DNA of 64,000 bases, from the NCBI GenBank assembly GCA_026120185.1, contig JANUWF010001696.1, forward strand, positions 682,001-746,000, read 5' to 3'. A model generated the notes under the pieces. That model ran no database searches. It saw nothing but the letters and a program-made list of their open reading frames with translations, and was not told the origin of the DNA. How positions within the stretch are numbered: position 1 is the stretch's first letter; every line of letters begins with the position of its first letter. This document shows positions 58,106 to 64,000 of this stretch, in pieces. The translations under genes were made by a program, and so were the position numbers. Origin of the DNA: Voacanga thouarsii (lineage: Eukaryota; Streptophyta; Magnoliopsida; Gentianales; Apocynaceae).

Positions 58106-59654
58106 TTCAAATAAATTCTGAAATTTTGCTGCATTGACACATAATTTTGTTTCTGGCATAACTTTCAATCCACAACTCCACTTTGGAACTATGATATAGC
58201 AAAATGACTGAAAGAATCTTAAATGTAAATATGTAATAGCCCTTTTCTAGAATTCTGGTTCCTGAAGCACATTACTAGGGAAAAATAGCAACATACTTTT
58301 GCTATTCATGCTTTCCTTTGTCCTCCTTTAATCTTTAACACCTTAGAACCATTACTCCATTCAATTCTCCTTCGAATCATCTTTAATTCTAAATTTTCAG
58401 ATTTTCAATACCTCACAAAAGTCACACTTATTCAACACAAATTCATCTCTTCTACTCAAAAGTTAGTTTGATCCATTTTTCCAACCAAGTAAATTCTATT
58501 TTTACTCTATTTTGATCATCAACTCCTCAACCGAAAATAAGCCTTCAAATCACCATAATTATTCAGTTCTTCCTCACAAAAAACTTCATTCAAAAACCTT
58601 TAGGCATCCGGTACTTATACAAGCATATATAAGGTTCATACACAAAAGTTCACAAACCCTAGCTTTGATCCAAAATTAAGACATGAAAATCATGTTTTCA
58701 TGTTAAAATTCATATCAACATAATCATCATTCACCCAACAACAACTTCAATTCAAGTAAGGTAGGGTTTTACCATGTTTCTGAGGCTATTTGAAGTGATT
58801 TTGCTCCAAGAACACACACTTTTTTCTTTCTCTCATTTTTCTTTTTCTCTCAATTTTCTCTAGTTTTTCTTTCCTTTTTCCTTACTTTTTCTCTTCCTTT
58901 TCTTTCTCCATTCTTTATGGACAAAATTTAGGCTATATTTTAGCCTCTCCACCTCCATTCTTATGGCAAATATATCACATGGTCAATTTGAATTAGTAAG
59001 GTTAAAATCTTATTAAGGAAGCTTATGAAAATCTTGCAAAATAAGCTTAGTAAAAATACTTATAAACTTTTATCTCAACTTATCTCAACCAATCAAATAG
59101 AAACACTTGGCCTCATTAATGAATCACTAAAAACCCTTATTTTCAATCACCAATCATATTATGCCACTTGTTTCAATTTCAACTACATTTTAGAATTTTT
59201 TTTATCAGAAATTGCCAAAATTCGGGTCATAAAAGAAAAAATATTTTATTTCACCATTCAACTCTAAAAATTCCACTGAATCCATTAGTAATTCTTAAAT
59301 TCTTCAATTCCTTCTCTATTTAGTCAAATTTACGGTTAAATTTTCACTCAAAATGATGAAAATGCCCCCAGTGACCTGGATAGCATAATTCACACCAAAA
59401 CATGTGTTTAATCGCACTGATAAATTTCTCTTCTCATGTACCCTCAAATTCTTATTTTATTGATAATAGTAGCCTTCCAAAGATTTAGCGTACGAGTAGA
59501 ACAAATCTAATAATTACATCCAGGTCCTGACCAAATATTATCATACCAAAATATTCATATAATTACCACGATTAACTTTTGTTCTCGCTATTAATAAAAA
59601 TTCTTATCCTATTACAAATAGTAGCTAGTCAAAGGTAAAATGTGAGGTATTATT
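58106..59654 (-). mobile_element. L-E', truncated 3' LTR of a long-LTR subfamily 2 element
   Basis: Collinear with 62062-63636 (L-E) and about 39035-40757 (L-D). Its right end AGGTATTATT is a decayed AGGTATTACA. The left half is lost at the 58105/58106 junction. The splice-donor-like site is mutated here (minus ATGGTAAAAC, about 58769) and the AC microsatellite is nearly absent (58813-58819). Confidence 0.85.
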
Positions 59655-59975
59655 AGTCCCAAAATGGAATGTACAGAATTAGGAAATAATTCCTATATAA
59701 GGTCTCTCTGACCTCGATCCCTTTACTATTGTCCGAATTTAGGGTCATAGACCTTTTTTAGAGATATTGGATTTATCTCGAATCACTCTTTTTTTTGGTT
59801 TATCAGAATAAACTACTCCTCGAAGTCATATGTCATATCTACTCTAATATCCAAATACTATCTCTATAAATTCATGTTTGCTCATACAATGATGGACTCC
59901 CTAATGTCCCGTTAGAGGGTCAGCTATATTTCGTTAGAATCTCTATAATAATTTTCACTATGCTCTAATACTATT
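59655..59975 (-). mobile_element. Residual internal region of the L-E element with Met PBS
   Basis: Only about 320 bp lie between the two LTRs. On the minus strand TAGTATTAGAGC (59962-59973) matches the Met PBS TGGTATCAGAGC at 10 of 12, two bases after the LTR end, and both changes are G-to-A / C-to-T. Next to L-E' the minus strand reads CCATTTTGGGACT, at most a weak polypurine tract. No coding sequence is seen, so this is a large internal deletion or a non-autonomous element. Confidence 0.7.
59962..59973 (-). promoter_or_regulatory. Primer binding site of the L-E element (Met tRNA type)
   Basis: TAGTATTAGAGC on the minus strand directly downstream of LTR L-E. This is the only PBS adjoining a long-LTR family member in the window, and the main evidence that these 4-kb units are LTRs. 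Confidence 0.72.
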
Positions 59976-60589
59976 TACAATACCCCATATTTCCATAACG
60001 TAATGGGCAGTAACTTTGTGAGATGTTGCCCTATCTGATGGCTTAGATAAAGGGTCTTTATAACAAACTTCACCCAATAGGCAGTGACAATTTTTTTTCC
60101 AACATAGAAAGTACATGAATTTGGCTTCTGATACATACACTCGCGAGTACAACTAGTCCAGGATGTAGCATGAGCCTCTGGGAGTCCACTGTTCTTTCGC
60201 AGCGCCTCTGATCCTGAATTTTTCAAAGTAAATAACACGCGTGTGAGTGAAAATCACTCAATGAGTCCCGTGAGTGCTAGTGCTTTAGTAAAGAGACAAA
60301 GCACATAAAACTCTTGAGGGAAAAACATTTCATTAGTTCACTTGAAACAACTCCAAGACTCTCTAAAGAAGAGTTTATTCAGTACTCAATCATTTTGGAA
60401 AACTATGTTTCAATTTTAAATTATTGCCCCAATTTCCACATCATAGGCATTCCTCTAACAGAGGATCGGCCTGTATGCAAAATACGCAAGGCTTTGCCCT
60501 TGGCGCCACGTATCATTGTGCTTAGACTGCAGCCTACAGCACTAAACCATGCATCGTCGAAAGGGTAAGTCCGCCACAGTATACTACCA

Positions 60590-60700
60590 AGAATTAGGCT
60601 AGTGTATATGCCTAGTATTCAAGTTAGTGCATACGACAAGTATTCAAGTTAGTACATACGCCAAGTATTCAAGTTTGTGCATATGCTAAGTATTCAAGGT
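60590..60700 (+). repeat. 25-bp minisatellite in L-E
   Basis: About four units of TATTCAAGTTAGTGCATACG type, same family as the nine-unit array of L-D. Confidence 0.88.
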
Positions 60701-62779
60701 TTGTCAAGTTTAGGAAATTAAGAATTCAAGACTCATATTGTTCACTATGTTTCCAAATCCAAAAAGGCTCGTACTTGAGCACATCAGGAAACCATTTTTC
60801 CATATCAAGAAAACACTGTTGGGCAAAATATTATTTTTCAGAATTTGATCCCACTGACTCGCAAGACAGTTAATAATTTCCATAGGCTTCACAGAGCCAA
60901 TAAATTCATTCCATAGGACATCGGGCCAATAAAATAATTTTCGGGATCAAAATGTCATTTTCCAAAGTCAATCTCATATTGAGAGATCATTTTCCAAAAC
61001 CATATCAAAACAGAGTAAAGAGTTCTTTTCCCATATCAAATTAAGTTTCCAAGAGTATTCAGGTCATTTTCCGTACTTGATCAAAAAAATCATTTCCAAA
61101 GGTATTCAGGTCATTTTATCCATACTCGATTCCAAAAGACTTTTCCGAGGTTATAGGGATCATTTTACCCTTACCCGATTTAAAATTTGTTCACAAAAGT
61201 TTCAAAAAGGATATTTCAGCCATTTATCAAATACTTGAATCTAAAAGTTTCCAAGAAACATCCCAATAAGGACATTTGATTCATTTTTCGAATACATGAT
61301 TCCAAAAGGAACCCATTTCAAGAAATCCAGAATTCAAATCCCAAAAGTGGATTAAAATCGAAGTTTCCAACCACATTTTCTTAAAATGTTCTAATAAGGG
61401 CATTCTAGTCAATTTATGAACACCCAATTCCAAGAATTTCCATTTTTCAAAAATCCCAAGTATTTAACCTAGAAGGACTAACTTCACAAAATTCATGCTT
61501 CAATCATCCATTATGGTATCCAAGCTAATTATGAAGTTCATTCAAGCCCTAAATGGAATAAAATAATTCTTGCCCAGATAAACCTTAAACATATTCAGGG
61601 ATTTCCAAAACTGTATAAAACATAGCATTTCATGGAAAAACAAAGCACACTAGTTTTCAAAAAGATTTTAGAGGTCCAAGGGATTCACCTCGTGTTCGGA
61701 CTAAACTTTTCCATTCACGGGCGTTCAACCACTGTTTTTTCTGTTTTCAATGAACTATCGGCTATTTACCGATAAACCTACACCACACATCGTTTTCGAG
61801 TCAATTCGTATTTAGTCAAAAAATAGCCAACGGTTAGCCAACATGCCTAACAGGTGGCCGATGTCTAGCCAATGGTTAGCCGACGGTTAAGGAAAACGTC
61901 CAACATTCGTTTTTCACGTTGTTTTTTCGTCGTTTGTTCAATTCTTTCATTTTTATTTTTCCACATCCTTTCTCCCTTCATAAACAAGGGATTCACTTCA
62001 TATTTCCCCAATTATTTCATCAAAAATCACATAGTTAATCATCCTTAAATTCGTCCATGTTCCAAATAAAATTCTGAAATTTTGCTGCATTATCACATGA
62101 TTTTGTTTCGGACATAACTTTCAATTCACAACTCCGCTTTAGCTTTATGATATACCAAAACGACCATAGGACTCTTAAATTTAATTATAAATAAGCTATT
62201 TTCCAAAATTCTTCTTCCCAAGGCATACTACTAGGAAAAAATAGCCCCAGTAGTTTTACCTCACTTTTACTATTCATGCTTTCCTTTGTCCTCCTTTAAT
62301 CTTTAACACCTTAGAACCATCACTTCATTCAATTCTCCTTCAAATCATCTTGGATTCTGAATTTCCAAATTTCTAGTAGCTCACAAAAGTCACACTTATT
62401 CAACACAAATTCATCTCTTCTAATAAAAAGAAAGTTTGATCCATTTTTCCAACAAAGTAAATTCCATTTTTACTCTACTTTGTTCATCACCTCCTCAACC
62501 AAAAATAAGCCTTCAAACCACCATAGTTATTCTATTCTTTCTCACACAAAACTTCATTCAAAAACCTTTAGGCATCCGGTATTTATACAAGTATATATAA
62601 GGTTCATACATAAAAGTTCACAAACCCTTGCTTTGATCCAAAATAAAGACATGAAAATCATGTTTTCATGTTAAAATTCATATCAACATAATTATCATTC
62701 ACCCAACAACAACTTTAATTCACGCAAGGTAGGGTTTTACCTTGTGTTTCAGGCTATATGATGTGATTTTGCTCCAAGA

Positions 62780-62782
<3 letters not shown>

Positions 62783-62812
<30 letters not shown>
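62783..62812 (+). repeat. (AC)n microsatellite in L-E
   Basis: About 15 AC units in the position of the L-D tract. Confidence 0.93.
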
Positions 62813-62815
<3 letters not shown>

Positions 62816-63636
62816 CTTTCTTTCTCCTTTTTCTTTTTCTCTCAATTTTCTCTAGCATTTCTTTCCTTTTCCTTTCTTTTTATCTTCCTTTTCTTTCTCC
62901 ATTCTTTATGTACGAAATTCAGGCAATATTTCAGCCTCTCCACCTCCATTCTTTTGGTAAATATATCACATGGTCAATTGGAATTAGTGAGGTCAAAATC
63001 TTTTTAAGGAAGCTTCCGAAAGTCTTGCTAAATAAGCTTAGTAAAAATACTTATTAACTTTTATCTCAACTTATCTCAACCAATCAAATAGAAACACTTG
63101 GCCTCATTAACGAATCACTAAACGATGCTTATTTTCATCCACCAATCATATTATGCTGCTTGTTTTAATTTCAACTACATTTTATAATTTTTTTTCTCAA
63201 AAATAACCAAAATTCGGGTCCGAAACGGAAAAATATTTTATTTCATCATTCAACTCCAAAAATTCCATTGAATCCATTTTTAATTATTAAATTCTTCAAT
63301 TGCTTCAAATTTGTGGTCAATTTTGTAGTCAAAATGTTGAAAATGCCCCCGGTGACGCAGATCGCATAATTCATACCAAAACGTGCGTTTAATCGCATTA
63401 ATCAATTTCTCTTCTCAGAGTACTCTCAAATTCTTATTTTATTGATAATAGTAGCCTTTTAAATATTTAGGATACAGGTAGAACAATTCTAATAATTACA
63501 TCCAGGTCCCGACTAAATATTATCATACCAAAATATTAGTTTCATTACCCCAATTAGCTTTTGTTCTGGCTGTTGATACAAATTTTTATCCTTTTACAAA
63601 TAGTAGCTAGTCAAATGTTACATGTGAGGTTTTACA

Positions 63637-64000
63637 CCAAGCCTAACCAAGGGACCAAGTGCCAGGCCCATTCTGGTTAAGTAGGAGAAACTGAGCAACT
63701 TTCAGGCAAAAAACAGAACAGATCTGGCGTTATGTCTGGCAAGTGGACCAGGCGTCGGGTCCATTTTGTCCGGCCAGTGAAGTAGAGAAAAAAACTAGAG
63801 GAAGAACAGATTGTACCTGGCGCTAGGTGGATTGAAAGTACCTAACACTGACCCACTCTGGAAGGCGAAAATTCTATTCACGAATTTGAGAATTTTCTAA
63901 AGATTTCGGTATTTTCTAATTCCTACTCCGCCAAGATTCCTCAAGCCACAAATTTAGAATCAAAAGGGCCTATAAAAGCAAGGAAAAAAAAAAGAGATAG
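63637..64000. other. Unclassified flank with GC-rich repeated patch
   Basis: Begins where L-E ends. Contains GTGCCAGG, CTGGCGTT, AGGCGTCGGG and CCTGGCGCTAGG within 200 bp, resembling the patches in the Copia-II/III leaders (an AACAGATTGTACCTGGCGC unit at about 63806 matches them closely). It may be part of another element's leader or LTR into which the L-E element inserted. No ORF. Confidence 0.5.

Larger units (their letters stand above)
59976..63636 (-). mobile_element. L-E, 5' LTR of a long-LTR subfamily 2 element (3661 bp)
   Basis: Minus strand TGTAAAACCTCAC (63636) to GGGTATTGTA (59976; TG...CA end decayed to TA). Collinear with L-D: terminal block (60000-60065), minisatellite of four units (60590-60700), 60-bp-scale repeats (61040-61440), short GC-rich patch (61825-61890), splice-donor-like AAGGTAAAAC (minus, about 62736-62745), AC microsatellite. 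It adjoins the PBS at 59962, which makes it the 5' LTR. ORFs inside are not conserved with L-D. Confidence 0.85.

Noticed and set aside
1..64000. A novel host defence or metabolic gene system
   Set aside because: After assigning the retroelements, no remaining interval holds a plausible gene; the unassigned DNA is noncoding LTR, leader or flank.

Overview
The window is intergenic plant DNA made almost entirely of nested, decayed retrotransposons. I found no host gene, rRNA, functional tRNA or CRISPR array. The setting is plant (probably eudicot; species not identifiable) because the families present are plant ones: Ty1/copia elements primed by initiator-Met tRNA, Athila-type Ty3/gypsy elements primed by tRNA-Asp, long-LTR elements of chromovirus type, and an RTE LINE with a (TTG)n-type tail. 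All coding regions carry stops and frameshifts. Primer-binding sites show C-to-T / G-to-A decay, as expected for methylated silent repeats.

Layout. (1) 1-16169: Copia-I, plus strand: tail of the 5' LTR, PBS, leader, broken gag and pol, PPT and 3' LTR. Two solo LTRs of about 4.3 kb sit inside it: L-A (385-4790, TSD ATAGG) and L-C (10571-14845, minus, TSD CTGAC). (2) 16170-21938: Athila-I, plus strand, whose 5' LTR was hit by Copia-I. It has a tRNA-Asp PBS, an unrecognised degenerate ORF, an integrase C-terminal remnant, two polypurine tracts and a complete 3' LTR. (3) 21939-27785: Athila-II, minus strand, older, reduced to LTR end plus 3' internal noncoding part, split by solo LTR L-B (22846-27175, TSD ATAAA). 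(4) 27786-30092: L-F, the 5' part of another long LTR of the same family. (5) 30093-58105: Copia-II, minus strand, interrupted by solo LTR H (33181-36120, itself holding solo LTR G 33319-35234, TSD CTCTA), solo LTR L-D (36667-40757), a 255-bp RTE 3' end (42612-42866), and a same-family Copia-III (44748-57014) inserted in Copia-II's own 5' LTR. Copia-III carries an almost full-length RTE LINE (48789-52017, TSD of 14 bp) in its integrase. (6) 58106-63636: remnant of an element with 3.7-kb LTRs on the minus strand: truncated LTR L-E', about 310 bp of internal DNA with a Met PBS, and LTR L-E. (7) 63637-64000: unclassified flank with a GC-rich repeated patch.

Nesting reaches five levels (for example Athila-II > L-F > Copia-II > H > G). 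The most unusual signals are in the long-LTR family: every copy of subfamily 1 (L-A, L-B, L-C, L-F) contains a tRNA-like A-box/B-box segment in the sense direction, nearly all copies of both subfamilies keep an AAGGTAA-type splice-donor-like site beside a microsatellite, and both subfamilies end with the same block (TTATAAAGACC...GGGCGACATCC). Together these suggest an elaborate LTR regulatory architecture. This is read by eye and needs alignment to confirm.
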